Shown one piece after another: positions 1-15,800 of a stretch of 64,000 nt of DNA; position 1 is the first letter of the stretch; each line of letters opens with the position of its first letter. The stretch lies in contig JAXGGA010003449.1 of the NCBI GenBank assembly GCA_038373865.1, positions 38,393 to 102,392 on the forward strand, in the 5' to 3' direction. The position numbers were made by a program, and so were the translations under genes. A model generated the notes under the pieces. That model saw only the letters and a program-made list of their open reading frames with translations, did not search any database and was not told the origin of the DNA. Source of the DNA: Uloborus plumipes. Taxonomy: Eukaryota > Arthropoda > Arachnida > Araneae > Uloboridae.

Positions 1-449
1 ATATAACGAGGGGTTACTATATTCATAAGCAAATTTATGAACATAAGAACTAAATCCTTCATAGCCAGCTTCAATATTATAAGTTCTTCAGTAAAATGTC
101 ACTCAAAAACACTCCACAGGGACTAAAGCCTACAAACTCAAAAGAAGAAAAAAAAAATATTGTCATTAGTGTGATATTGGAAAACTTAATGTTTACACTC
201 AATCGATTTGCAAAATGCTATACATACAGAGAAAATTTGAAATATATCTAGGAATTTTACAAGAACCTCCTTATTTTGCAACATTGCTGTTTGTTTTTAA
301 TGGAACGGTTTATTTTAAACAAAGGGGTGGAAGAGATAAAATAAGCAGAATGTCATTTATATAAGCACATTTCATTTGATGATTACATAAATTTGTTTAA
401 ACATCTGAACAAAAAACAAAAAAAGAAATATCGAAAGTAATAAAATTAC

Positions 450-563
450 TTTGCATAAACTTGGCGGAAAATTTGCTTCATCAGTAGTTTTTATTGGTGC
501 AGGAGGTGCATCACCTATTTGAAGAGCTGGAACTTCTTGCTTTTCCCAAAGACTTGAAAAATC
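450..563 (-). CDS. TDRD12: TDRD12-like exon 15 (approach to helicase domain)
   Basis: Thirty-eight codons, from DFSSLWEKQEVPALQ to DEANFPPSLCK. The pattern P.PI.T.DEA.FPP.L resembles the pre-core (Q-motif-like) segment that precedes DEAD-box helicase domains, which fits the TDRD12/Yb domain order. Acceptor CACCTAAG is pyrimidine-poor; donor is AAA|GTAATT. About 6 kb of intron separates it from exon 14. Confidence 0.5.
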
Positions 564-838
564 CTTAGGTGCAAAAAGAAAAAACCAACGTGTAAATAAA
601 AAAGTTAATGTCAGTTTCACAGCAAGAAACAGTATTGCAGCAATATTTTGACCCGATAATTTTATGAGCTATTTTGACTCAAGTTATTTAGACTTTTTCA
701 ATTTGCAATTTTTATTTTAACCTTACTTGTGCCCCATTCAACCTCACTACTTAATATACGAGTATGGGAATATTTTTCCAACTTCTGCTTGTGCAATTCA
801 ATCAAGATAATATGATGGATAAAATTTGAGAAACAATA

Positions 839-871
<33 letters not shown>

Positions 872-3800
872 CTCAGAGAAGCATCCAGATTTAATATTAG
901 ACTGAAACAATCTGTCAATTTTCTTATATTTCATTTAATTTCTCCTGTTACTAATATTTTTATCACTTGTCATGTTTTGTTGATTCATTTTTGTTATTGC
1001 CACTTTGCAACCTCCATTTTTTTTGCAAAGAAAATGTCAATTTTACACACTAGTCACAACAAATTTAATGTAATTTAACTTTGCTTCATTTTCTTGTTCA
1101 TCAGTTACATATTAAAAGCTTTAAAGTTATCAGTTTTCCAAAGTTATGTAACTTTCACAAATGTAGGAATTAACATATTTGTTATTGATAAGTTCAGATA
1201 TTGCTGCATAACAATGTTTCACATAGTAAGCTACAGTAACATTGCTGTATTTGAGAAAACTAAAGATTATTACTATGAAACTTTCATACTTAATGAACAG
1301 CATAAGACAATTTTTAAAGCTCATCTTTCTATTACATGGAAACAAATCTTAATGTTAAAAAAATGTATGAATGCCTTTACATTTTCTGTAAATTTTAACT
1401 CAAAAAATATGCATGATCTCTAAAATTTGACAACTACTTTGTTTAATACAACTGAATACATTGAATACAACTTTAATGAATGCTCTTGAATCATTTGGTT
1501 GTTGAAGCTGAAATGATGCAAACTATGAAACCATGTAATTGTTGTAAAATATGTAACTGAACAGTTCTACATGTATTCTAAAATATGTGAATATATCAAA
1601 AATAATGACTCAATTAACAAGAAGTTCTGTCAAGAACTAAACAAGCCTACTTTCCCTTACATCGACATCAGCATTCTAGCATCTGATCATTATTCTCTTG
1701 ATTATCTGAGACTAAAAATGTCAAACATACCTTTTTAGCACTTAAAGCTGATTTCTAAAAGCAAAATATACCCCTCTCATCAGATGAAATAGACACATAA
1801 AAAGTAAATAAATGAATAAATAAAGTTTTGTTGCACCTTTTAAAGAACGTAATTGTTACAGTTCTTCCGTAGAAAAATTCCTCAATTGTTTTCAAAAAAA
1901 AAAGAAGAAATAAATAAATAAAAATACAAAGTACATCAAAACACATTTTATCAAAGAAAGAAAAGAAAAAACTCGTCCGTTGATAAAATGTCTCGATTTT
2001 CGATTTTCACTTTTAATCCGTTGCCAGTTGTTAAATAGAAATAAAGAATAAAATGCTCTCGTGAATGAAACATTTTTGTTACAAAAAAAAATCGTCTACC
2101 AAAAATAATAATAATAATAAATAAATAAAATAAAATAAATGAATAAATAAACAAAAAATCATCTGCACAGTCAGTCATTTTTTCTGAGCCTGCATTTCCG
2201 CCATGTTTGCGGAGTCAGAGTCGGAATCAGAGTCCTCACAGAAGATTATTCAGAAAAGTACTTTACAAACATTATTTATCAAACCATTTTCTTACTAAGT
2301 TAGTTTGAAGGAAATCCGACTTTAAGTTCAGGATCAACATTCAACTTAAACTCCCTGTAGGCGTTAATGTTAATTTTTTTTTCTGAACGGTTCAATATTG
2401 AACGAAAAATGGTTCAAATCAAAAAGCGAAATATGGGAATGAGAATGGGAATTGATCTTTCAAACAAAAACAAAGTTTATTCCATTCGGATGGTTCACTC
2501 AGAAGATATTAGGTAGGGAAAGGTTGCTTGAATGGTTCAATGTTGAGCAAAAAAATGTTCAAATTGAAAATTTAAATACGGTAATGAAGTATCCTTGCTG
2601 AGATCCTTCGAACAAAAAAAAAAGTTTATTTTTCAGGAGAGGTTCAATGTTGAACGAAAAATTGTTCAAATCGGAAATGTAAATACAGGAATGAAGTATC
2701 CTTGATAAGATCTTTCGAACAAAAAAAAGTTTGTTCAAATCGGACTGTTCACTCAAAAGTTAGCATCGCGGGACAGGTTGTTTGAACGGTTCAAAGTTGA
2801 ACCAAAAATTGTTCAAATCGGAAAATCAAATATGGGAATGAGCTGTACTCCCCGAGATCTTTTCACCAGAAAAAAAGTTTGTCCAAATCGGAATGTTCAT
2901 TCAAAAGTTATTAGGGGGGTCAGACAGAACGACCGACCCACAAATTCCCCATCTCAATACACTACTTTCAAATTTTAATTTTTCGATATTCATTTTACCT
3001 TTTTATTTTTTTAACTTGACAATATTTTTTTAACTTGGCGATATTTTTTGGACTTGGCGATATTTTTTGGACATGGCGATATTTTTTAGATGAATTAAGC
3101 AACTTTTAATACCGTTTTCGTCTTTCTTTTATTTTTAACGGGAAAGTAGGCTAAAAAGCATCATACTTACAAGCAAGTGAAAGTTATGCTGAATAAGTGC
3201 TAAAGAATAGCCTTGTATTTAAGGGATTGGACACTGCAGCTATTCCATGAAAGATATAGAAATCTGTTATGGATACAATCTGTTGAGAAGATTGTTTTTG
3301 CTCAACAGAAGGTGTTTTGCATTTTTCATTTCAGCAAGAATCATTCGCTGCAGTGCAGAATGAATTTTGTAAGCATTTTGGGACTGCTATGCATCAATAA
3401 AGACTACCTTTACCATCAGTATAGACAGCTTGAAACAACTGAATGTTTCTGTATGAATATGAGTTCAGTTTGACCTGGTATTTCTCATGAACAAGAAGCT
3501 AAAGTTTACCTATAAAACAACCTCGCATTGGTGCCATGTTTCAAATTTAGCAGAAAACTTACTCAAGTTAGCAGCAACCTAATAGATTGAATGAAAGTGA
3601 AATAAATTTACATGCAACATAGAAAATTATCAAGAGTTCTTTAGGGTAAAATATGAGTAAAATAAAAAAATAACTTAATATGGCTGGGTATTATAAAGAA
3701 AAGAAAAATTCAGGGCTCCAGTGCATTAATCTCTTGTGCAAAATTATAATTGCTAAGTGTTTTCAGTAGTGCTTTCATTTTTACTTCCTTTTACGTAGTA

Positions 3801-6800
3801 AAGGAAGTATTGTGATCGCGAAAAAAAAAATCACTCAAATTTGAGTCTAAATTTTGATTTTGCTCACCCCCGAATGAATGTTCAGTAGTTTTTTCGACCT
3901 GTCAGCACGTGCATATGTACCTACCAACATATAAGCAGCCGAAAAATTCTTTTCAACCACCCCCGAGTTAATTACGACGAGTTTTCTCGTGACGTCTGTA
4001 TGTACGTATGTGCGGATGTATGTGCGGGTGTATGTGCGGATGTATGTGCGTATGTGGCTCGCATAACTCAAAAACTATGTACCGTAGAAACTTCTAGCTT
4101 GGTATGTAGGCTCTGAGTATGGTCTAGTTGTGCACCTCCCCTTGTGGTTGCATTTGAATGTTCCCAAGGGGGTGTTTTACCCCTTTTTTGGGTAAATCAG
4201 TGTTAATTTCAATGCAGACTCAAGTGATATGAATTGGCGCTACCACTTGGCGATATGTCGCCAAGCTTTTGGTCGCCAAGTGTTTGACGCCAACTTGGCG
4301 ACATATCGCCAAGTTTTGGCGAAATTATTATTTTTTTTTTGAATTTGGAACTTGGCGCTATTGGCGATAGTTTGCGAAAAATTCACTGAATGATATTAAA
4401 ATCAGCAATATTTAGAAAATTAACCATTGTTAAATATTTTTTGCATTGTTTCGTGGCAGATTAGGGGAGTAAATATTTGAATTGTTACCTTGCTCACTCC
4501 AAGCACTTTTTTTGACACTTAAGGCAACTACCAAGAAATTTACACGTAAAAGGAAGTAGTGTGGGGCCCATACCAGATTTTTTAATATAATTTTACAAGT
4601 TACAGTTGAACCTGTTTATCTTAAACCTGCCTATGTCAAAAACCTCTCAATGTTTAAATTTTTCAATTTCCCTACTTTTATAGCAAAAATTCAATGTTTT
4701 TCCAATGTTTATCTTGAATAAAATTTATCGAAGACCTTAAAGGCTTAAATTTCAATGACTCTCACTTTTGGGTTTCCTCACCAGCTATCTGTACCAATAG
4801 CAAAACTTGGAGACAAAAAGTATTTTTTCTGATAATAGCAATAATAGTATTTTAAAGTCTTGTGAGACATGTAGTCCCAGGAAAAACTATATGTATCAAG
4901 TTTGCAATGAATTCCATTGGGAATAAGAGGGCATTGTTGAACAGGGTAAATGTTTTAACCATTGAGAAGAATTATTTTATGATATCTCCTTTTATTCGAT
5001 TATAATGATTATAGTGTTTTAGTAGTAAAATCTCAACATTTTTGAATGACAGCATTGAAAGAAAATTCATACCCAAAAGTATGCATTAATTTGCAATTGA
5101 TACAGTCATTAAAATTGGTAAAACATGTAGTCACAGCATATCACACTGCAAAATATTCAAAACCATTAATGTAAAACAATTCATTCAGCCTGATTTCTTT
5201 GTTTATTTTTGTAAATTTTATCACAGCAATTTTATCTCAAAACCTTCATATCTCGAATTTTTCTTTGGTCCATGAAATTTGAAATAGACATGTTTGACTG
5301 TACTATTTTTACTTTATTTTATAAGGCACATATTTTAAGTTAAAATTATTTTAAAATCCAGCAGCTGTAGCACCACGACTGCTATTTGGTATATAAGTAC
5401 AGTATTTATACTTGTAGGCAATGGTATCCCAAACTTAAAAAATTTGGAAGGGCGGAAATTCTCAATTCGTTGAATGGAACTCCAAATTGTGGCAGGCACT
5501 GCACCCTGCCTCTTTTAAAGCAACCTTTGATGTGCCCTTCTTGCTTTTTTGCATCACTCGATGCACCATTTTAAACCCTATGTAATTTTGTTTGCTAAAT
5601 AATTTCACATTAGGGATTGCAAGACTTAGTTTAGTAATACTTACATATTTAGCTTTAGATGTGAATATATGTACTGTACACTTGTGGTACTGTTTCAGTA
5701 GCATTAATAATATAAACGTTATTTGAAATTTCCATACTTTAATTCGATTAAATTCGTCAAGCGAGTATAATTTTATATCTTTTGCAAATTTATTACCTTA
5801 ATTGTAGTAGTATTGTAAAACCTTTGATTATTTGTAGTAACATTTTAAAATTTATTGATGATTAATTCATTCAAGTAATTTCTTGCTTGTTTGATTGCAT
5901 TACTTTTTTTAACTTTTATTTTTCAGATACAGAAAATGAATAACACCTAAACAGAAATACTTTAAAGATATTCCCTCGTAAAGGAAATATCAAAATAAAA
6001 ATTGTACTCTAGTTTTTACTTAAATTAACATGTTAACTTATCAGCAGATAATTATTGCATGTATTGCTGTTATGTCACATGTTTTTTGTTTAGTATTTTT
6101 AAGTGGTTAAAACATGAAAATGAAAATTAATCAAAGCAACAATTTAGTTTTTATGCATAGCTTTATTCTGATTAAATACTAAATTTTAATGAAAATAATG
6201 TTGAACAAAGTAGATTATGATGTATGCTCAAAGTACAATTAAATGTATCATAACAAAACTACAAAAATACGGCTGAAAGTCAAAAACATACATTGTAAGG
6301 TCAATTTTTCCACGTAATAAAGCAACAAGCAGCATTATAACTCCCAATTTTAAGCCCATTTATCATCAAAGATTAAAATTAAACTGATAAACTATTTATT
6401 TCTAATGGAAAAAAAACTATGCAGTTTATGATTAAAGAGCTTGCTAGAGTCCAAAAGATAAAGAAATCAAAACAGAAACAGAAGATATGTTAGTGAATTA
6501 ATAAGTTAATTCTTTGAACATAAAATGTAACAGAACCTACCGTGTTAGTCATGTGAGTAGGATTTGGTGTAAAATCTTCATCTTGTGTATCACAGCTAAA
6601 ATTTCAGGAAAAAAAAAAAAGAAAAAGTGAGAAATAGAGGTTGGTGTTCAAAAAATAAGTACATAATGACAACATATTAATATAATTGAATCAGCACCAA
6701 TTTATGATGAGGTAATTCAGGTTTCATAAGCATTTCAATTGCACAAGTTTAAAACAAAAGTTATACAATATATAACACAAAATATTGAATATATGCATTA

Positions 6801-9800
6801 AACTATAATATAAAATTGAGCATGCATGAGAATAAAATTTTTAAGTAGTAGTAGTATATATGTTTCAAATTCAAACTACAACATAAACATTTCAAAAGAT
6901 AGGAACTTCCTTTTAATGATGACTAACAAAGATGAACAGTTCTTCAAATACAAATAATCTTTAATATATAATAAATAAATTCTTACTAACATTTGTACTA
7001 AGGTAACTTTGAACAAAAATTTACAGATTCAAGATGAATATCTCTGAGTAATGTAAAAAATATACAATGCTTGCAGAATATATCAGCTTGTGAATAAGAT
7101 TATTTAAAGTTCGTAACTGCTGTACAGAATATAAACTTACTTGGTCTTTGAACATTTCAGTAAAATCAAGTAAATCAACTTTTTAATAACATTTCCTAGT
7201 ATGATATTATTTAAAATAAGTTCATCAGTGAAGAGTTAGATGACATGAAACAGGACATCAATATTTTTTATCCTTGTACTCTGCTCATCAGCCATGTTAC
7301 ATAAAAAAATTGATTTTGTTTTCCCTTTTGCTCATTATTTTAACTTTTATACTGTTTATTAACACCAATGTCAAAATCTCATTATTGTACCCGCAGTTAC
7401 GGATACTAAAGAAGGAACAAAAACTATTGTGCTGCCAAATTCTTCAGTTGAAAAACGAAATTATCAGCTTTTGTACTTATTTTAGCAAAGTTTGATTGTA
7501 ATTAATTGTATACTATACAGGATACATTATTTATACATTCAATAATATCCAGTAAAGAAAAATACAGAAATTTTAACTTTTTATGGTCTAAAAAACTGAA
7601 CTTCAATAGCACTTTTAAACATTGATAACTTTTTTTTTTGTTTTGTAACAAACTAGGTCAAAGTATAATTTTTTCCTCGACAAAAGAAAATATACATATA
7701 CAGTGAAATGTGTTATACACAAAAATGCTTAACATGCAAAATCAGTTAACATGAAATGATATAGCAATTCAAACAGTATGCTTTGCAATTTGATACAACC
7801 CTTTCAACAGGGAAAAATACTCTGTATCCCTCAGTTTGGTGTTAAATGTTTTTCAATGTATTAGAAGCAACTAGACTTATGATCCCTGAATTAATGAGCA
7901 CATGTAGTGTGGTTAAAATTATTTTTCACTTCTAGTAGTTTGAATATTTTAAAACTTTTTCTTCATGTCTTTTTTTTTTTACATAAGTTCTGTATTTTCT
8001 CTCAATTATTTATTTGAAAATCTCAAAAGGTGAAGCAAAAAGAAAAGAAAGAAAATAAAAAAAACCCTCACACCTTGTGGAAGTTTATCAACACATAGAG
8101 CAAGAAAAATTGGTATCTTTTTGCATCACTTTGAAAAGCTTAAAAAACAAAATTTGGTTATTTAACGAGGTTCAGAGTGAAGAAGAGCAAGGAAAAAAAG
8201 AGGAACTAGTTCCTTGAGTTCCAAACCAAAGTGGTGGTAGAAGTACGCTTAAAATGTTTGCTCAATATGACTCCAACACCAGGAGCTCAATCAAAGGTTT
8301 TAATTTGCATAAACAGCTCAATTCTATTGACTTATTCACAGAGAAGAGGGGGGGGGGGGTAGAAAATTTCCTTAAACAAATGCATAAAGCTTGTGTTCTG
8401 TTTGAAAAACATTGGCAGATGTCGAACAAGACAGCATAAAGGATGATGGGTGAGATTTACATGGTAAAATGAGATGTGCATAAGAAATGGCTAGCTTTCA
8501 ACTAAATTAGAAGCTCTCCCTTCTCATGTTTCAGATGAAATGCATATAGCCTGAACTGGAAAGGCAATAAAATATTTATTATTACAGCATAGGTTTGCTT
8601 TTAAGCAAAAAATTTGGTTTTTGCAAAAAATTCAAAATTAATTTAACAATTTAAGTCTCACAGTTTTTGGAACTTAATTCAATGGTAAGTCAGATGGCAT
8701 TTGTATATCAGATGGCTACTCTTCTTTTCTCAAGTGAAGAGTATGTTAAATGAGAAGAAAACACTGATGCATTTGTTGTTTATTCCCTCTTAGAATAGTT
8801 TTTTTCCTTCAAATTTTTTTCATTGCTTTAGGAAAAAAAAAATCTTTTACAATTAAGAGAATATAATGAGCACAATTGGGAGGGGGGGGGGACACTCCAA
8901 TTCCAGTAAGAAATAAAGAAAACCAATTTTACATGAATTTCAGGTCACACATACACTGTCATCACTTTTATGAAATATTTCTATAGAAAAATTAAAAAAT
9001 ATCAGAGTCCATAAAATGGCCCTTTTAGTGCTTTTTACTAGCAAAAACTTTCTAATGCACAGGTAGAAAAATAAGAGTTGAAATCTCAACAAATTGATGA
9101 CTGTGTATTATCATGTTAAAGTATGTAGCAACCAAAATGCCAAAGATATTAAATGCTCAATGTATTAACACGTAAAAAAAGGGTGTGAGATAGCAAAAAA
9201 AAAAAAGTCAAACTTTTAAAGTTTACCATAGGCTTTGGTATATGAAACATAGCCTGGTAATTACATGTTTAATAATAAACAATAATTATATTTTAAAAAT
9301 AAACTGAATATTTTATAAGACAAATGGAATATATGTCAAAAAAGATTTTAGCATTTAATACTAAGTTTAGAATACTTGTACACAATTTTACGGCTAAATT
9401 ATCCAAAACCAAAACCTAAAACTTCATTCTAAAGAATAAACGCCAATTGAAAGAAAGATTACTGACTTGCTTTTGTTAGTTATAATACAAAAGCATTATG
9501 ACTAACTAGCAACTAACACGACTAACTAAGCAAGTATTTTTATGCTTGAGATTTTTTTTATACTCAATTTGCAGCTTTTGAAATAAATATTTATGTTTTT
9601 CAGTATGATAAAGAAAAGTTAAATACTTGAAATACTCAAAACAAAAGGTCAAAAAATAAATAAAATGAAAAAATTCTTTCTTTCTTTTGTTTTTAGCACC
9701 TTAAAAATATTTTCTTTTTTATTTTACCAAGTCATATGTTAATTCTAGGATTTTAATCAGCCCCCTTCCAATTTTTTGCATCTTATGTAAGACTTACACT

Positions 9801-12800
9801 ATTTTCTACTATTATTTTAACTAGAAGTATGTTTTGCAGTTTTACCTTAATAAAACTTGTCTTATAAATTTATTACATCAAAATATACCATTTTTGTTAT
9901 ACCTGTTTTATGGCACTTAATAATACTTTTCCCAACTTTCCTTCGATATTTTGCCTTTAGTTGTTAACTTCCTAATATATTATCAAGTTGTTGACCTACA
10001 TTTTGATTTTGGATATTTGCAAATTTTTCAAGAACAGAAAATCAGTATTTTTTTTAAAAATACTAACTTTAAATACCTGCCTACATTCACTCTGAGGAGA
10101 TAACCTTAACAAAGTTGTTCAATTGGAAATACTAAAACAATTTACTACACTTATATTCTTTTAATGTGATATATTTTACCAAACATGAGCATTTAACAAA
10201 GCGCTGGGAAGTTCATGTTCTCTATAATTAAGTTCAACTAAAAATTAAAACTTACCCATCACTTTTGACAGAATTGAGTCTATCAACTTTGTTTTCATTT
10301 AAAGTTGCTAACAATAAGTCATCAGTATCAGAAATATCGGATAACATAGCATTGTGATCAGATAAATTAATACTATCCTTTAAAGAACTTTGATTGAGAT
10401 GGTCAGAGGAGCAGGATACATTATCAATATCACACCTTGCTTCTTCAGAACAGTCTTCACTTAGAGTATTGTTTTCAGACAAAGCCTCTTCTTCTTTTTT
10501 ATCATTAAGATTTTGAGAATTTGATTGGGGATGAATTTTTTCAACTTGACTGCCCTTGTTATATTCTGGTTCACTAATATCACTTTTGGGTGCTGTATTG
10601 ACCAGAAATTTGCTATCATAGTCTGAAATATTCTTTGTAGATTCATTTTTTTCTGGGGATGAAGCACTATTTACTTTATGTTCATCTTTTCTCAGACCTT
10701 GAGAGGCCAGTTTCTTTTTCATAAGTATGTTTTTGTATCTTGAGAATGACATAGTACATTTTTCAGGAGACGTTACATCATACACAGGGTTGGAAGTATT
10801 CTAAAAAATGAAAACATAATGAAGAAAATTCAACAATAATTAAAATTCATACGCAAGTAACATTTCTTTTCTTCATATAAACACTAAAGAGGTTGATTTG
10901 AACAGACTGTGCCCATGAATTCATATGCACATATTTTAAAGTTTATTGCTTTTATTTCTACTACGGTTTTCAACAGGGCTTTCTCGTTTTGAACAATAAA
11001 ATCGCTTTCTAATAAATTAAAATAAGTGAAATTGGAATGTTTTTGCATTTTACTGTCACAAAATGTGTAAACAAATCAGTGACTTGAAATCCAAAAATGT
11101 CTGTTGTACGGTTTTAAGTCATAATGGAGTATGTGTTTACAAGTAAGAGGTAGTAAAAAGTTTAAAGAAGGTAATTTGATGATCCTTTCATTGTAATTTT
11201 TCAAAATAATAACAATTGCAATAATGATTGCATTGATTAAATGGTGAACAGATGTTAAGAGCAGTTGTTCAGTTTAAGTGACTTTTTTGTATCATTTTTG
11301 ATGTATTAATTTTAGTGACAGATTTTTCAGACTATCAACTTCATGATTATTAGTTATCCAATTTGATTATGTACAAATAATTTATTTGGACTTAATATCT
11401 AGAAAAAAACCTTTTAATGGAGAAACATATTGTCAAAAATATAAGAAAGTGGTCCCTGCTTAATGTGATTACCATGGAACACAATGATTTTGATAGCAAT
11501 AACTGATTGGTAATAATAAATGTATGACGAAATTACACTTACCAATTTTACTCACACATACACTGAGTTTCAAAACAAATTAAAAAAGTCAATCCCATAT
11601 TTATGTATTGTATCTTTCTACTTAAACAAAAATTACACACTAAGAAAAATAAAAAATCATCAATTATTGAGTCTCTACTTTTTTAGAAGTTCATTTATAA
11701 ATAGCCCTTAATGTTTTTAAAAGTCATTGGGGAGATGTTGTATTCTATATTTCAACACTTTCAATGCATTCTTCATTTGAGAATTTTTTAGGATTTGGCC
11801 AACAACAAGGCATTCTTAATCTGACTCATTAGACCCAGCCCCATATTTTCCTATAACAGTCTGGAAAACTAGTGATTATTTCAATGTGGAAGCAAAAAGG
11901 GTATTTTGATCCACCTATGACAACTCTCAAGATTATATATGTTATAAAAATAACATTTCTCTTTCAGTACATTTCACATTCTGAGATGTTCCTTTTTCTG
12001 GACCAATAAAAATTCAGCAAATTTCGTAAATAACAAGTTTACAATCACTTAAGGGTCTAGGGTGTGTTCTGGTCTGATTGTACATAAAATATAATGGCCA
12101 AAAACTCGATACAGCATTAGTAAAAAATGCACATAGAAATGATAAAAGTATTTTGCAACGTTTTGTTATTAATAGAACTTACTTCATTTTTATCCACAGA
12201 CAAAGAAGCTTCTTTGGATTCAAAGGTAGAAGGCTCTCTATGATAAAAATGAATAAGTAAAAAACATAATTATGAATCAATAGAACTAATATCATTGGCA
12301 GTTCATGTAAAAGGAAAATTATCTTCCACAGATAGTTATCTTTTAAAATATAAATGTATAACTTATTTTTTATTTGTAAGAACAAGTGAAAAGGAAACCT
12401 ATAATTAAGCTTTCCCAATACTTTCTATGATAAAATACCGATCAAAAATTAATCAACTGAGGAAATTCAACAGGCTTAAAGCAAAAGCAAAATACATGAA
12501 TAACTAAAATAAAATAAATACTTACAATTTTGAAATATCATTAGTTTGGTTTGAATTAAGTAAATCTTCTGAAAATGTCAGAAGTGGTTCGGATAATTTT
12601 TCATTTCTTTCTGTTTCTTGTACAAGCACTTGGCATGATGACTTTCTTGCAGTTAAAAGATTTTTATACTTCAGGAATTTGTCTGGTAAATTCTTATTAC
12701 TAGAAGGCTTCTAAAATGCATTAAAGAAAAAAAAAGCAAGTTTAGCATTAATAACAAACGCTTGCCATTTAAATAATTCAGACACTCCTTAAAATCAATA

Positions 12801-15800
12801 TTAAAGCAATATAGCTACATCTCCTTATGCTCAACTCTAGGATGCCAATACAATAATTAAATTATTAATGTCTTAAATTATTAATGGCACCTAAATTTAA
12901 GTTACAGGACAGTATAGTACACAGAAAATTAATACATACGCAAACACGTTTATTTAATTATTAAACATAAAACAAATTGTTGAGGCCAAAACAAAATTTT
13001 CCTCTTTTTATTCTCGAAAAATAAAAATTTAGACCATCTTTAATGAGCACAGGTAAGTTTATTTTTTATCTGAACATATTAAGTACCTTGAAATATCGGC
13101 TTATCCCTCCACAAGCTATATTGATTTCGTATAAGGAACATAAGGCAAAATTCTGTTCTTTCTTCAATTCAGTAAACTTTAAGCCTGAATCCTGCTATAC
13201 AATGCTCAAAAAATCGATTTTTTGAGGAATGTTTTTGGGATAAGAAAAAAACAAGCCTAGCGAACTTTTTAGATTATAATATTACATGTCTGAACATGGG
13301 GACAAACATTTTTTGGGAAAAATATTCATATGCAACAGATTTTTATGCGCATTTCTGCTGTATTCAGTTGGTTGGAAAGATGGAGCACGTAATTTTCAAC
13401 TGAAGAAAAAAAAAAAAAAACACCATTTTAATTTTCATATATTCCTCTCTAATACGAACTAAAAATAACTGAAAAAGAGATTTGAATGTTTTCTCAAATT
13501 TGGGGAAAAAAAGTGCTTTTTGTTAAAAAAAAAAAAAAATCATTATAACTTGCTAAAAATTTATTAAGAATTTTTTTTCTGGGAATGCTTTTAGTTCAAA
13601 CAGAAGAAAAATACATGAAAATCAAATGAATGTTTGTTCTCTTTTTATTTCAGATGAAAATTATGAGCTCCATTTGTCTCACCGATTGAAAAATAAGGGC
13701 AGTTGCATACATATGTATAAAAATCAGTTGTTTGTGAATATTTTTCTCTAAAAAATTTTATTCTCCCATGCTCAGACATGTAATAAAATAATCTAAAAAA
13801 TTTGCTAGACTTGCCCCTTTTTTATCCCAAAAAAATACATTTTTTCAGCATTCTAAAGCAAGATGCCCTCTTAAGCCAAACTAATAAGATTCTAAAATTA
13901 AGGTTTGGAAATACTGTTTTAACTTCAAAATATAACATAATTAAATTACTGTAAAATAACACGGTATAGTTAGTTGGTGTTTGAAAGGCCAGTATTCATA
14001 CTTTTTGGTACAATATGGCTTCTTTTATGCTGCTAAAACCATTAAATATAGTGTAAAAAGCAGGCGAAATTGCAGTTAATTACTTTCGGCAAACTTTTAT
14101 CATGAAACGTAGAAAACAATCAAAAGCAGGACAAAAAAGCAATGTCCTGTAGAATGATACAATATATTTGAAATTCGCACTTTAAAGATTGCAAAAGAAT
14201 TGTGCAACTTGGCAGCTCTGAAATTCCTTACCATATTAAACAGTAATTCATTAAGCTAACTTTTTAAATTAAAGTTTTTTCTGTTTAGTTAAAAAGTTTT
14301 AAAGAGGATGTCCCTTTTAATTCTAGTCTTCTCTTCGAAACATTAACTACAAACACATTATTAGTAGCTTTAATCAGAAGGAAAAAAATAAATTAAAAAA
14401 AATAATAATTAAATTATTAAAAAAACTATTTTTTAAAGCAACTCTAGGCTAATCTTTGGTAAAATAACTTTTTTACTTAATTACTTCAATCAAACTCCTA
14501 AATATAAGTAATAGCATGAAGGTATATATAAAATGTTTTCAAACAATGCATTTTATTCATGATATTTTTGGAGTATTTTTAAACAGTAATTGTTTTAGTA
14601 ATATTGAAATTATGATGATCTAATAATATGGATCAAATATAATGTATAAATTTTTTGTATTCAATAATTTATACAATATAAATTTTGAACTTAGGGGGCA
14701 CATGTCCCATGGTCCATAAAGGATTAAAATATAGTGAAATATTACTCTTAGCATCGAAAAATGCTAATAAATTGCATTAAAACTTGATTAGTATTGATGC
14801 AATAAAATAATTCATTTAAAATTTTCAAAAAGCAAACAAGTTTTTAACTAACATCTTATGCATCTTCTTTCTGAGTATTTTTAACAAGTTTATTCCTCCT
14901 AACATGAAATTTTTTCCAATGCATGAATTATTTATTTAAGCTTTTGCTTCTCAGTTGTTCAGTGAATATTTAGTTTCAGGCATGCCAATTCAAACATGAT
15001 CAGATAAAAATCAAGACAATAACATTTTAAAAACCATATTAGAAAAAAAGCATTGTTGAAATATAAAATTAACGTCTAAAAATCTTTTCATACGATTAAC
15101 CCTTAATCCACAGCATATTTATAAAACTTAGATTTTTTGAATCAGCATTTACAAATTTCAATTGAAAATTCTACAAAACTCCTGATACAACAATAGATGT
15201 AACTATAGTTTACATTTATAAAACCAGATAACAATTGTTATCAATTAAAAATTTGTGATCTGATTTTAAGAAGTTATCTAATAAGAAAACTAAATACTAA
15301 AACCTTGCAAGAAAAATAAACCTATTTACCAATTCTTCCACAAAGGGACTCTTAGTATTTTCCATAATTTCATTCACACTAAAAATAAAAACAAAAAGGA
15401 TTCAATGAGAAGGTAAGAATAGTTTCATTGTAAACGAATTTGAACATGCTTAATATTTGACTTTTATAAAAATGAACTTTTTTATTCATTATTTCATTTT
15501 TTTAATTTTTTTAACATGAAAAATACTATCAATAAGAAAGTAACTCTAAATGGTTATTAACAGGAAATATTAAAGGGAAAAAAGGCTTGGGGCTTCTTGC
15601 ACCCAAAATGTATCAAATAAAGAGAACACACAGCAGATTTTAGTACAGAGAAATCTTTTATAACATTTAAATTAAAAAAAAAGTTATCAGTAACATATCC
15701 ACATCCAGTCAGAAACATCATTAAAACTTTTTTGAAAGAAGAAAAATGCCTCACATATCAAATGTTTTCTGAAGGCATGATGATATTCTTGAGAAAAATA

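Noticed and set aside
1094..1423. 109-codon plus-strand open frame
   Set aside because: Composition is that of AT-rich intron DNA, it overlaps an equally open minus-strand frame, and no domain is seen.
3847..4071. Minus-strand frame rich in HIRTYIRTYTRTY
   Set aside because: It is a translation of the TGTATGTGCGGA microsatellite inside a repeat, not a protein.
7274..7495. Small open frame with a hydrophobic segment
   Set aside because: AT-rich composition alone gives such Leu/Ile/Phe runs; it lies in an intron with no homology or gene signals.
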